In this document: one piece after another, positions 36,787-48,338 of the stretch
Position numbering within the stretch: position 1 is the stretch's first letter
How the letters are laid out: each line of letters starts with the position of its first letter
Assembly (NCBI RefSeq): GCF_029867415.1
Contig: NW_026705403.1
Span: 496,001-560,000 of the forward strand
Direction: 5' to 3'
Source of the DNA: Vicia villosa
Lineage: Eukaryota; Streptophyta; Magnoliopsida; Fabales; Fabaceae
Length of the DNA stretch: 64,000 bases
The notes under the pieces: model-generated
What the model was told of the DNA's origin: nothing
Database searches by the model: none
What the model saw: the letters and a program-made list of their open reading frames with translations, nothing else
Program-made: the position numbers and the translations under genes

Positions 36787-37662
36787 CTCTGATGCCAATC
36801 TGAGTCCTTGTGGGAAGAATCATAACAAGGCACTGCATATCTCCATTGAATGTGGTGGTACCACCCTGGCTCATGTACTGGTTGACAATGGCTCGTCTCT
36901 GAATGTGCTACCCAAGTTGGTGCTGGACAAACTCAAAGTTGACGGAATTGAGTTGAAATCCAGTGATGTGATAGTAAAAGCTTACGATGGCACAATGAGT
37001 ACTGTGTATGGCGAAGTTGAGCTCCCGATCAGAGTAGGTTCCCAGACTTTCAATACCGTGTTCTATGTGATGGATATTCGTCCCGCCTATTCATGTCTAC
37101 TTGGACGTCCTTGGATACATGGGGCAAATGCTGTGACTTCAACTCTCCATCAGAAACTGAAATACCCAGCGAAAGGCAAAATCGTCACTGTGTATGGTGA
37201 AGAAGAGTATGTGGTGAGCTTCGTAGATGAGACCAAGTATCTTGAATTCACCGGAGAAGCTTTTGAATCTCCCCGTATAGCGTACGAATTAGTCCCCCAA
37301 GTGGTTCCCGAGACTAAGCACGTCTACACTCCTCCTAAAGTTACTGGGGTTATTCCTGCAATGGCTTCTCTGAAAGATGCTAGGGCTGTGGTAGAAGAAG
37401 GTGGCTGCACCATCTGGGGGCAATTACCTGATATTCCATACAAATCCAACAAATGGGGTTTAGGCCGCACTGCTAAGGATCAGAAGGGAGAACAACATCC
37501 TCGTTCAGAAGGTTTGAAGCATCATTTCATCAGCAAGGGGGTCAATGCCATTGGAGAAGATGAAGATAATTACAACCTGGACAAGTGGATCTTCCCTACA
37601 TCAGACAAAGGGCTGGACAACTGGAAGACTGAAGACATTGTTTCTATCTCCTATAGTCAGGA
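36787..37662 (+). pseudogene. Ogre-1 gag-pro, segment 3 of 3 (aspartic protease)
   Basis: The reading frame of 18815-19022 resumes in frame after the second CTCTG and is open to the end. The aspartic protease active site LVDNGSSLNVLP is near 36874-36909. The flap-side and second conserved region (DIRPAYSCLLGRPWIHGANA) lies about 60 residues on. This protease would cleave the gag-pol precursor. The open frame formally ends in TAA at 37664-37666, but a GT donor at 37663 would splice it in frame to RT (see the intron entry). Without Ogre-2 and Ogre-3, gag-pro would be one uninterrupted ORF of about 1050 codons. Confidence 0.85.
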
Positions 37663-37919
37663 GTAATTGCCGTTCTTAGTTTTATTTCTCGCTTTCCTTT
37701 TTTATTTCCAAGTTTAAATTATGTACTTCAATAAACAATAAACTCTAAAGCCGTGTGTCCTGCCCGAGGCACAATGGTCCATTGTTAGGGCTTGTCATTT
37801 CATAAGCATATTTTCATTCAATAAAACATTGGACGTTTCGTATTCAAATTGTGTGTTTGCTTTTATTTTCCTTTACTTTTATAGCTATATGTTCTCACAC
37901 ACACCCACATGCACTGCAG
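37663..37919 (+). other. Ogre intron between protease and RT
   Basis: The donor is GTAATT at 37663 and the acceptor TGCACTGCAG at 37910-37919. The 257-bp interval is AT-rich, has stops in all forward frames and has a pyrimidine-rich stretch before the acceptor. Removing it joins a split Glu codon so that the protease frame runs directly into FISTLDPIDND of the RT ORF. A spliced intron at this place is an established feature of Ogre elements; the exact sites here are my reading. Confidence 0.8.
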
Positions 37920-40900
37920 ATTCATATCCACTCTGGATCCTATTGATAACGACTCTGCTATTTCTAAATATGACTTTGAAAATCCAATCTACCAAGCTGA
38001 GGATGAATGTGAGGAAGGTTGTGAAGTGCCTAGAGAGCTTTCCAGATTACTAGAGCAAGAAGAGAAGACTATACAGCCGCACGAAGATCCAATTGAGGTG
38101 GTGAACATAGGTACCGACGAAGAAAAGAAAGAGATCAAGATAGGGGCTGAATTAGAGGATACTGTCAAACAAAGATTGATTCAAATGTTACGAGAAAATG
38201 TTGAGATCTTTGCTTGGTCCTACGAAGATATGCCTGGGCTTGATACTGATATTGTGGTTCATCGTCTACCTATTAAAGAAAACAGTCCTCCGGTTAAACA
38301 GAAGTTACGAAGAAGCAGACCTGATATGGCTCAGAAAATCAAAGAAGAGGTCGAGAAACAATTCAACGCTGGGTTCCTGAAAGTAGTGAGTTATCCGCCA
38401 TGGATTGCCAACATAGTACCCGTACCCAAGAAGGATGGAAAGGTCAGAATATGTGTAGACTACAGAGATTTGAATCGAGCAAGCCCTAAAGATGATTTCC
38501 CACTACCGCATATTGACATTCTAGTTGATAGTACTGCGCAATGCAAGGTTTTCTCTTTTATGGATGGTTTCTCAGGTTATAATCAGATTAAGATGGCACC
38601 CGAAGACATGGAAAAGACAACTTTCACTACGCCTTGGGGCACCTTTTGTTACAAGGTCATGCCATTCGGGTTAAAGAACGCTGGGGCAACGTACCAACGT
38701 GCAATGGTAGCTCTATTCCATGACATGATCCACAAAGAAATAGAGGTCTACGTTGACGATATGATTGCGAAGTCCAACACTGAAGAAGAACATCTAAACC
38801 ATTTACAGAAGTTGTTTGATAGGTTGAAGAAGTAGAAGCTAAGACTGAATCCGAACAAATGTACCTTTGGCATAAGATCTGGTAAGCTGCTGGGTTTCGT
38901 TGTTAGTAGTAAAGGTATTGAAGTCAATCCTGCAAAGGTAAAAGCTATACAAGAGATGCCTACTCCGCGAAACGAGAAAGAAGTTAGAGGATTCCTGGGA
39001 CGTCTGAACTACATTGCTAGATTTATCTCCCATCTGACCGCTACTTGTGAGCCAATTTCAAGTTACTGAGGAAAGATCAAGTAGTGAAATGGAACGACCA
39101 ATGTCAAGAAGACTTTGACAGGATAAAGAAGTACCTGCAAGAACCTCCGATCATGATACCACCTGCTGAAGGAAGACCTCTAATTATGTACTTAACAGTG
39201 TTAGAGAATTCGATGGAGTGCGTACTGGGGCAACATGACGAGTCTGGTCGAAAAGAGCATGCAATATACTACCTTAGCAAAAAGTTTACCGACTGTGAAA
39301 CAAGATACTCACTGCTCGAGAAAACTTGTTGTGCTTTGGCGTGGGCTGCTCGCCGACTGAGACAGTATATGTTGAACCATACCACGTTGTGGATTTCTAG
39401 AATGGATCCTATCAAGTATGTGTTCGAAAAACCCGATCTCTCTGGACGAATAGCAAGATGGCAAATGATACTAACAGAATACGACATCCAATATACAACA
39501 CAGAAAGCAATCAAAGGAAGTGTAGTGGCAGATCATTTGGCCCAACAAGCTGTAGACGACTATCAATCTATGAGTTTTGAATTTCCAGATGAAGATGTTA
39601 TGCTTGTTACCGACTATGAACAACCTGGCCCGGATGAAGGACCTGAACCAGGATCCCGATGGACTATGGTTTTTGATGGAGCTTCGAATGCACTTGGTAA
39701 TGGTATTGGCGCTGTAATTGTCTCTCCCGCAGGTGGACACACCCCGTTCACAACAAGACTATGTTTCGACTGTACCAACAACATGGCTGAGTACGAAGCA
39801 TGTATCTTGGGACTCAGAGCTGCTATCGACCTAAGAATCAAGTTCTTGGAAGTATATGGGGATTCAGCCTTAGTAATCAGTCAGATCAAAGGAGAATGGG
39901 ACACGAAGCATCCTAATCTTATGCCTTATAAAGATTTGGTGCTATCTTTAATTCCACATTTCGAAGAGATTACTTTTGAACATATTCCCCGAGAAGAGAA
40001 TCAACTGGCAGACGCATTAGCTACTATGTCATCCATGTCCAAGGTCAGATGGGACAACGAGGCTCCTATAGTTATTATTGAAAGATATGACGAACCAGCA
40101 TACTGTTACGAGATAGTTACTAACGAGGTTGAAGAGAAACCATGGTTTCACGAAGTAAAAAGATACCTCGAGACTCAAGAATACCCTGAAGGGGCATCTA
40201 TCAATGACAAGAAATTCTTAAGAAGGTTCGCGTCCAAGTTCTTTCTGAGCAACGGAACCTTATACAAGCGCAACCATGATTCAACCCTGCTTCGTTGTGT
40301 GAACAAGAAGGAAGCTGAAGAGATCATGGAGGACATGCATGATGGCACTTTTGGAACCCATTCTAGTGGACATACTATGGCTAAAAAGATTCTGAGAGCA
40401 GGTTACTACTGGTCCACTATGGAGACTGACTGTCACCAACATTCAAGAACTTGCCACAAGTGTCAGATATACGCCGACAAAGTACATGTGCCTCCTGTTC
40501 CTCTAAATGTGCTGAACGCTCCTTGGCCTTTTGCAATGTGGGGCATTGATATGATCGGAGAAATCAAACCTACCGCGTCCAATGGACACCGCTTCATCCT
40601 TGTAGCCATTGACTACTTTACCAAATGGGTATAGGTTGCTTCCTTTGCTTCCGTAACCAAGAATGTGGTGGCTCGATTCATTAAGCACAATCTCATCTGT
40701 CGGTATGGCATCCCCGAGAGGATTATCACTGATAATGGTACCAATTTGAATAACAAGATGATCACCGAGCTCTGCACACAGTTCAACATCAAGCATCACA
40801 ACTCTTCTCCATATAGACCAAAGATGAATGGCGCTGTGGAAGCCGCCAACAAGAACATAAAGAAAATTGTACAGAAAATGACTGTGACTTATAAGAATTG

Positions 40901-41390
40901 GCACGAGATGTTACCATTTGCTCTTCACGGTTATCGTACTTCTGCACGTACATCGACTGGGGCAACCCCGTTCTCATTAGTCTATGGCATGGAGGCTGTG
41001 CTACCAATCGAAGTTCAGATTCCATCCTTAAGGATCATGAAAGAGGCAGAGCTAGACGAAGATGAATGGATTCAAACTCGACTAGATCAGATAAACCTGA
41101 TTGACGAAAAGAGACTTGCGGCTGTTTGTCATGGACAATTGTATCAGAAGCGTCTGATCAAAGCATTCAACAAAAGAGTCAAACAACAAGTTTATCAGGC
41201 TGGTGACTTGGTCATAAAGAGGATTATCCTACCACAAGGCGACCCTAGGGGCAAGTGGACTCCCACCTATGAGGGACCATTTGTAATCAAGAAAATTTTC
41301 TCTGGAGGAGCCATGATACTCACTACTATGGACGGAGAAGACTTTCCACAGCCTGTGAACGCAGACATAGTCAAAAAATACTACGCATAA
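37920..41390 (+). pseudogene. pol: Ogre-1 pol: RT, RNase H, archaeal-type RNase H, integrase (three lesions)
   Basis: RT has CVDYRDLNRASPKDDFPLP, FMDGFSGYNQI, MPFGLKNAGATYQR and the catalytic YVDD near 38749. RNase H follows (AIYYLSKKFTDCETRYS...EKTCCALAWA). An additional RNase H domain starts at about 39660 (MVFDGASNALGNGIG, NMAEYEACILGL, DSALVISQIKGEW, ADALA); it is typical of the Tat/Ogre lineage. The integrase has an HHCC finger ending CHKCQ, then GIDMIGEI, TDNGTNLN and GAVEAANK for the D, D and E of the catalytic core, and a C-terminal GDLVIKR...YEGPFVI module. Lesions are a TAG at 38833-38835, a one-base loss near 39058 that shifts the frame to the ORF from 39084, and a TAG at 40632-40634 inside integrase. 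Confidence 0.9.
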
Positions 41391-42402
41391 ATACGACCCG
41401 CTAGGTCGACGTACCTAGGCAAAAGTAAGGGCATCCCGACAAACTAAAAGGGTTTGGGCAAAAATTAGGGATATATATAAAAAATGTACACCCGTCAAGT
41501 TGAAAACCCGAAAGGGCGACTTGGGCAAAAAAGGGTATCCTGCTAGACTGAAAACCTGAAAGGCGCGGATCGATTCAATCATCTTTCTCCAACAAGCAAG
41601 GGATGAGACGCTCGAAGACATAATATCAATAGCAGAGTTGAAACTCAATAGGATTGTTCACACATAGCTACTTTTCTTTTGTTTTATTCTGTACCTTTTT
41701 CAAAAAAAACACACAATATGTTTTTATTTTGCCTATTCATGGCTTTCTTAATACAAGTTACTTTCTCTCTTTCGAGTTTCCATTTTTCTCTTTTTCGAAT
41801 ACGCACACGTCCAATGATAATGTTGAATGAACATATGTATATGAACATGATTGTCATCAATCTTTTTGTCATAAAAATATCTATTAGTTCATTGGATAGG
41901 AAGGGCGAAGAAATAATGTCCAAAGTAATCCAGAAGTCTTCCTTCAAAGTCAATAGTCGGAAGGAATCCCCACAGAGCATTCATTAAGAAGATATCTTCA
42001 AAAGACATGGTTCCCCAACAAAATTTATCAAATAGTTCTTATCCCCAATCAGGGTACATCAAGTTACTGATCATCCCCAAGCACAAATCATAAGTCCCCA
42101 GCTGAGCATCTTCAATATAAGATCAAACATCAAAATTACAATGACATGGAGACCCGCCTTCTCGATCAAGACGTGTCAAATAACATAAATCACAGACATA
42201 CGTCATAAATCATAAACATATTCATACAATTGCATACATGTCCATACATAATACATCGCGACAGACGCGTACATAACATGCAAGGTTCTCATTTATTTTG
42301 AGAATCCCAGCACATAAACGCATTCCATGCATCATGACATGACATAAAAAACTGACTTTGATTTTTCAGGATATTGCTACAGTCAAGTAAACAACTTTTA
42401 CC

Positions 42403-42860
42403 TTCGGATCTAAGTCGATACCTTGGACGGTTCCTTAATGATCCCTTTCAGATTTAAGTCGATACCTTTGACAGGTTCCTTAATGATCTATCTTCAGATT
42501 TAAGTCGATACCTTTGACAGGTTCCTTAATGATCTATCTTCAGATTTAAGTCGATACCTTTGACGGTTCCTTAATGATCTATCTTCGGATCTAAGTCGAT
42601 ACCTTTGACGGTTCCTTAATGATCTATCTTTGGATTTGAGTCGATACCTTTGACGGTTCCTTAATGATCTACTTTCAGATTTGATTCGATACCTTTGACG
42701 GTTCCTTAATGATCTACTTTCAGATTTAAGTCGATACCTTGGACGGTTCCTTAATGACCTACTTTCAGATTTAAGTCGATACCTTTTACGGTTCCTTAAA
42801 TAATCAACGTTCAAAGTCTAAAAGCGGAAACCTCGGACGGTTCCGTAATGATCACCATTC
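42403..42860 (+). repeat. 45-bp tandem array in Ogre-1 3' UTR
   Basis: About nine copies of a 44-46 bp unit with TTTAAGTCGATACCTTTGAC, GGTTCCTTAATGATCTA, plus a degenerate last copy near 42820-42856. Most units are divisible by three, so the - strand shows a 104-codon ORF with a 15-residue repeat (RNRQRYRLKSE); I consider this ORF accidental. Confidence 0.9.
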
Positions 42861-43043
42861 AAATGACTACTTCTCAAAACACTTCATACTCCCAACACCG
42901 GATGGCATCTTCAAGCCCATCTCCGACAAAGGTCCCTACTTCAGCTAGGGCAAATTTCTTGGAATTCTAGTGTTCAATCATCTTCCACCTTCATATACCG
43001 ACTGGCATACAAACCATTCTACATCTTCAGGTTTAAGATAATT

Positions 43044-43056
43044 GAACAGGGGCAGC
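43044..43056 (+). other. Ogre-1 polypurine tract
   Basis: GAACAGGGGCAGC directly precedes TGTCATACCCC. Confidence 0.82.
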
Positions 43057-45083
43057 TGTCATACCCCAAAATTTGCCCATACTATTTCTCTCATACAAAT
43101 TCAAATCAGTACATAAAGCTTCAAGACACACCCTCCCATACAAGGCTCTGAAACTAGGGTTTGGTTTGTTCAAAGAAAATTCAGTGAATCAATGGCTCTA
43201 AGGCATCTCATATGGCTCAATATATCCCACATTACCTCCATGACAAGTATCAAGGCCTATCTCAAAGCTCTGGTCACTCAAAAGTTCAGAAAGTCAATAG
43301 TCGACTAGTTGACCTAAAAAGTCAATTGTGGTCAAAGCAAAGTCAAAACTCCTGATTTTTTGGCAAGATCCTCATATTGAAGTATCATTCACCATTTGAT
43401 CAAGAATTGATCATGGTTCATCAAGGAAAGATCAAAAATCAACAATTCAAAAAGTTTCTAAATTAGGGTTTTGTATAGGAAAAGTCAACTGAACTTTGAC
43501 CATCCATAACTCTCACATGGAATATCAGAAATTTCCCATTCAAAGCTCACTTTGAAGGAAATTTGATTCTCTACAAAATTGTCTCTCACATACCAAGTCC
43601 AAAAATGCTTCGTTTGAGAGATATGGACTAAAACATTATAGGACCTTTTCAAAAGTCAACAAAAAGACACTTTTTTCAAAAGGACATAAAATGAGCATGG
43701 AAAATAATTTTGATATGAGACCAAAGACACTGGTTAGAGGACTCTCTAAGGTTTCTAAAAAGTCCTAGAACACTTCCATACCTCAAAAATTGAGGGAGAT
43801 ATGCCTTGTCAAAGTTGGACTATTTTTGAGAAAAAAATGTGAAGGAACTCGAATTTTTTTGCAAATAGGCCCAAGCTATTTTGGTTCAATCTTGATCCCC
43901 AAGTATCCAAAGGCCCAAAATCTCTTTCCCACGAAATTATATGATTTATTTGATTTATTATGAATTTTTAATTCATTTAAAAATGATTAAAATCAAATAA
44001 ATTACTAGAAAATCAAATATTTTATAAAAGGTGTGATTTGGATCTATTTTAATCAGCAAATATATTCCAAAAGCAATCTAATTTCGTGCATAGGTAATTG
44101 AGAGAAGATTGAATCAATATTGGCCATAATTGGAAACTTTCAAAACCATATTTCCAATCAAATTTCTCAAACAAGCAATCCAAGATTCAAGAAGATTTTT
44201 TTTAATTTTGTTTACCCTAACCACTCTCCTATAAATACATAATACATTCATGAGCAAGGGTTAGAAAAAAATTGCAGCCAAGGAGTTCCAAACCCGAGTT
44301 CAAAGTTCTCCAAAAAGTTCAAACTACAATTCTACATTGCAAGCCAATTCAAGGTTTCCAATTGATCTCAACTCATTCCCTGGACATCACTGAAGCAATT
44401 CCAATCAATAGCAAGGCTCATAACCTCAAGAACACGCAGGTATACTCACAGGTTTGTCAATTTCTATTTTATGTCGATTTGCATAGCACAAGCATCCATA
44501 CTCAAAATTAATGACATATTCATGTTTAAAATGCTATGATTGTTGTTTCTGGAAAGTTTGGTGTGTTGTGAGGCGTTTATGAACATATCACCATGGCTAG
44601 GGTTTCGGCTTCGAATTAGGGATCTCGTCCACACGTAAAATTAGGGTTTAATATGGCCATGGTTGAGATCGTGGAGACTGGACGATCACAATGGTGTATG
44701 TGCGCCGTATTTTTGCTCTGTTTTGTGCTGTTCGTTATTTTCTACAGGTGTAAAAGGTTTGAGATATTATAGCTAACGTGCCAAAAGCGCTGTAAATGAG
44801 TCTGCACATGAGCCGGAGGTTAGGGACGGTGAGGTGTCGTCACGCTAATGGTCCAATTTAAATGAAATTGGCGCGCGTGTTTTGTTTGGATGCTGAAAGA
44901 TCCAGTGCACACGCTCCTTGCCTGATCACGCTGCACTCATGCTAGACAACCATTGGATCACGCGCTGGTCAAATCTAACACGCCAAAGTCTGCAGGCGCA
45001 TGGTAGACCCTAAGCGAGCGCCACATACGATACAGCTGAGTATTTCTTAATTTTTTTTATTTTTTAATTATACAACTTGTTTT

Positions 45084-45147
<64 letters not shown>

Positions 45148-46889
45148 ATTCTAAATATTTTCTTTCTCTTATTAATAAGAAACAATCTATTTTCTTTTAT
45201 TCTAATTTTTTTTATATAATAATATTAGTTACTTATTTATTATGTTATATATTTTAATATTTATTTAATCACCTTATTTATTTATTTTAATTTACATTTA
45301 ATTATTTATTTAAATCTTTAAAAAAAATCATAGTTATTTTGTTTTAATTCCAAAAAATTCCTAAAAAAATGTTTTTTGCTTGATTTTATTTTCTTATCTC
45401 GATTTAATTAATTAGGTCGTAAGACCAATAATTAATTAAATCGATTTACCATTATACTCAATTTGAATCTTAATTAGGGTTTGCCCTACACTGAATATAT
45501 TTTGTTTTTCTGTGCCTTTTCATGATTGTCTTTTCAAATGCCTTCTGACTTCGCGCCACCTCAAATACGAAGCTAAGTATTCAACTCTTTTATTTTTAAA
45601 AGTCTATTTTGTTTCCTTTAATTAGGGTTTACCCTTTTAACCTTTTTTGAACTGTGCATGCGCTCACATCTGTTTTCTGCCTTTGCCTTTGCCACTTTCC
45701 AGGGTTGACCCCGAGGTTTCCTCCGAATGCCAACCATATCAGATCAAATCAAAAGATAAGTATTCTTTTCCATTCTAAATACTTGCTTATTAGGCTTTAT
45801 TTTATTTATTAAATTAGGGTTAACCCTAATTGTCTCCGAACCGATAATGCACTCACTATATTTTGCCTTCTTATTTTTCCCGCCTTTTCAGGGTTTGTCA
45901 CTTGCCAAAGCGTCAAGTATCGGTAACCCTAAACCCTAACCTCAATTATATTATTACTTGTTTCAAACCCATTTGTGTTATCCCGCTGGTTTCAATTCCC
46001 CTCTCCTCCGCTGGTTACAATTTCCCTTCCCTGTTATTACTGTTTATATTAAACTGCGTGGTTAGTAATTCTAGGGAGTGCAACTTATTAATTGAATTAG
46101 CATCACGTAATTTTACAAGATAACATAACTGAACATAATCACGTGATTGGTGCACACACGCACACTTTTGGGTATCCTCTCTGTTGCCTGTTGCCTTGTT
46201 GCCTTGTGTTTCTTTGCAGAATAGCCAGTCCCTCGAATACGAGGATGCCTCAGCCATGTTGCCTCGATTAAAGATCATGGTCCCTAATGATGCTGCCTTC
46301 GATATACATGATCTCGACCCTCGGAAGTTGGCTACGAAAAGGCTGAGGTATCCTCTGGCTGCCTACGAAAAAGGCTATTCTGATCCTTCCCTTAGACTAC
46401 CTGCCTCTCTATGGCATGGGTCAGTCTTATGGCGAACGATAATGCGATGACCCGTTTACCTCCAAACGAAAGGCTTTCTGCCCTCTCATGGCATGGATAG
46501 ATCCTTTCATCCTGAAAGGCTAAAAGAAACCTATCATCTAAGTTTAAGGTAATTGCCCCTAATTGCTTTGCCTTGCTCTAAAATTTTTATATTCTTTCTC
46601 ATAATCCTTCAAAAGGGCTACGCTCATTTACGAGCTAAAGTCCCTATTCTTTTTCTTCTACATTTCTAAAAACAAAAAACGAGCAAAGCAATTAAGAGAC
46701 CATGGAAAACCATGGATGCAAAGGGTGCCTTACACCTTCCCTTTGCATAATTACCCCTCAAACCCTATTTTATTTAAAAGGTTTTTCCTGTTTCTTTTAG
46801 CCTTTCTAACTCGTTTGGATAAAATAAAAGTCGGTGGCGACTCATGCTTAACCGCGACATTTTCGATAAAGTCAGTTCACCGTATTACA
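43057..46889 (+). repeat. Ogre-1 3' LTR (3833 bp)
   Basis: Runs from TGTCATACCCCAAAATTTGCCC to CACCGTATTACA. The promoter-side half (43057-44886) has no partner in the window because the 5' LTR is cut. The sequence after the end (GCCGCTATAT) continues the Athila ORF on the - strand, so the boundary is exact. It contains the TA microsatellite at 45090-45144, the telo-box at 45923-45940 and the PBS-core copy at 46835-46843. Confidence 0.95.
44222..44240 (+). promoter_or_regulatory. Ogre-1 LTR TATA box
   Basis: CACTCTCCTATAAATACAT contains CTATAAATA, a good plant TATA box, about 1.17 kb into the LTR. Transcription would start around 44255-44265, which sets U3 at about 1.2 kb. Confidence 0.6.
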
Positions 46890-47614
46890 GCCGCTATATT
46901 CACTCGTCCTACATCAAGCATATTATGTAATAGAAAAAGCTCTCTCTTTGCACATACCCCCGTACTATCTCCCCGCCCAAATAAAGTAAAGGCCAAGCCT
47001 TTTTGAGCATATCTGAAACAAGGGTTATGAATCCCCGAAGCCTTGGCCTTACTAGGGTTGTACCCAGCAGATCCTGTGATGGCTTCCCAAAATTCAGCAG
47101 CAGGAAATGTCTCGTGTGGGGCTCCCGGTCCAGCGGAAGGTAGTTTAAGGGCCGCCCCAACCTCTTCCACAGACAAAGTATGCTTATTACCAAACATAAA
47201 AAATTCCAGATCACCAAAATACTCCATTTCGGAGCCATTCCATTTGTGTCGCAATTTGAATTCAACGGTGCTCAAAAATTCAACAGTTAGGCCTTCATAA
47301 GTGGGTGCCTCAAACATCATAAAAGGAAACATCCCGATGTTGTGAAACATGCGGTATACTTCATCCTTTAGGCCTAACTTAACAAGTGTGTCATCACAGA
47401 TATAGCGGGTTGGGAGTAACTTACGCTGAAATAAAACATCATACCTTGCTTTGTGCTCAGGTTTAACAAATATAATGCCATGAGCATTCTCCTCCGGATT
47501 CCCACTTCGACCGGTTGCGCGACTAGGGGCGCGACGGACTCGCTACCTTGGTTGTGAGGGTTCCGCGAAATCATCCCTTATGTTGCGGCGCTGGCTTATT
47601 TTTCGGGGAGGCAT
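46890..47614 (-). pseudogene. Athila ORF-1-like (env-position) protein, nonsense codon, cut by Ogre-1
   Basis: On the - strand it starts at the ATG at 47614 (MPPRKISQRRN), a basic N-terminus. A TAG at 47545-47543 ends the frame at codon 24. The same frame then stays open to the Ogre-1 boundary and includes ILFVKPEHKARYDVLF-like and FMMFEAPTYEGLTVEFLST segments and GDLEFFMFGNKHTLSVEEVG. This matches the Athila ORF-1 family, located downstream of integrase where the env-like gene of Athila elements lies. No signal peptide or membrane segment is visible in the part present. Function is unknown. The rest of the gene is left of the window. Confidence 0.7.
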
Positions 47615-48338
47615 GATAAGGTCTCTGCAAGAAAATTGAAAACAAGAGACAAACACCACAACAAAGAAAAATTCGAAAATTAAAATTGCACAAAATTAAA
47701 ATCTAAATCGATGAAAGTGTAGAGGATGGAGAGGAGAGCAACTTTAGTGAAAGCACAATGGTGTTTAAGTGAGTGGTTGATGGTGGAAGAGTGGGTTTTT
47801 GAAGGTGGAGGCTAGGTTTTCATGGAGGAAGAGAGTGAGAAGTGGGAGAATGAGTGGAATGAAGGAGAAGAAGTGTTATAATGTAGATGGGGCCCACACA
47901 AGTGGCCATTAAAAATTCAAAATTCTGGCCCGCACCCGGCACACGGTCCGTGTGACCACACACGGTCACACGTGTTGAAGCTCTGTGCGTGTTCATGAGA
48001 ATGATGCTGCAGGCAACACGGTCCGTGTGACCACACACGGTCGCCCATGTTGATGGTGCTGTAGCTTCAACGCATTTTTTTTTCTTTCTCTAGGCTCTCA
48101 CACAACACGGACCGTGTTTCCCTACACGGGCACCCGTGTTGATGCTCCTATATGCACCAAAAGCAAATACTCTTCGTGCTTTTTGACTCAAGTCGCACCT
48201 ACCGATCCAAACTCTGACCACCTAAAATGAAATAAGACAGAACAACATAAAAGAAAATGCGTTAGAGAAAAAAAACGAGCGTGGGTTGCCTCCCACGGAG
48301 CGCTTCGTTTAACGTCGCATGGCTCGACGGTCTACACC
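47615..48338 (-). other. Athila spacer between pol and env-position ORF, with hairpin repeats
   Basis: No ORF of note. It holds three copies of a GC-rich double inverted repeat (47941-47975, 48015-48052, 48104-48141), each reading ACACGGTCCGTGT-like then CACACGGGC-CCCGTGTTG-like. The same motif occurs three times in the LTR. Confidence 0.75.

Larger units (their letters stand above)
41391..43056 (+). other. Ogre-1 3' UTR
   Basis: Non-coding. The first 150 bp and the last 160 bp match Ogre-2 well and the middle diverges. A 102-codon ORF at 41679-41987 has no domain and is low complexity. The tandem array and PPT are listed separately. Confidence 0.75.
1..46889 (+). mobile_element. Ogre-1: Ty3/gypsy (Tat/Ogre) LTR retrotransposon, interrupted by two later insertions
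   Basis: The 5' LTR enters at the window edge and its copy lies at 43057-46889, so the element extends left of the window. Between the LTRs, in order, are a PBS matching tRNA-Arg, ORF1, gag-pro, a short intron, RT, RNase H, an archaeal-type RNase H, integrase, a 3' UTR with tandem repeats and a purine-rich PPT. This order, with ORF1 before gag and the intron before RT, is diagnostic of legume Ogre elements. After subtracting Ogre-2 and Ogre-3 with their target duplications, the internal region is about 11.0 kb and the original element about 18.6 kb. It lies in the env-position gene of an Athila element. Coding damage (ORF1 frameshift, two pol stops, one pol frameshift) shows that this copy is not autonomous now. 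Confidence 0.93.

Noticed and set aside
42500..42814. 104-codon - strand ORF with Arg-rich 15-residue repeats
   Set aside because: It is a by-product of a 45-bp tandem array whose unit length is divisible by three.
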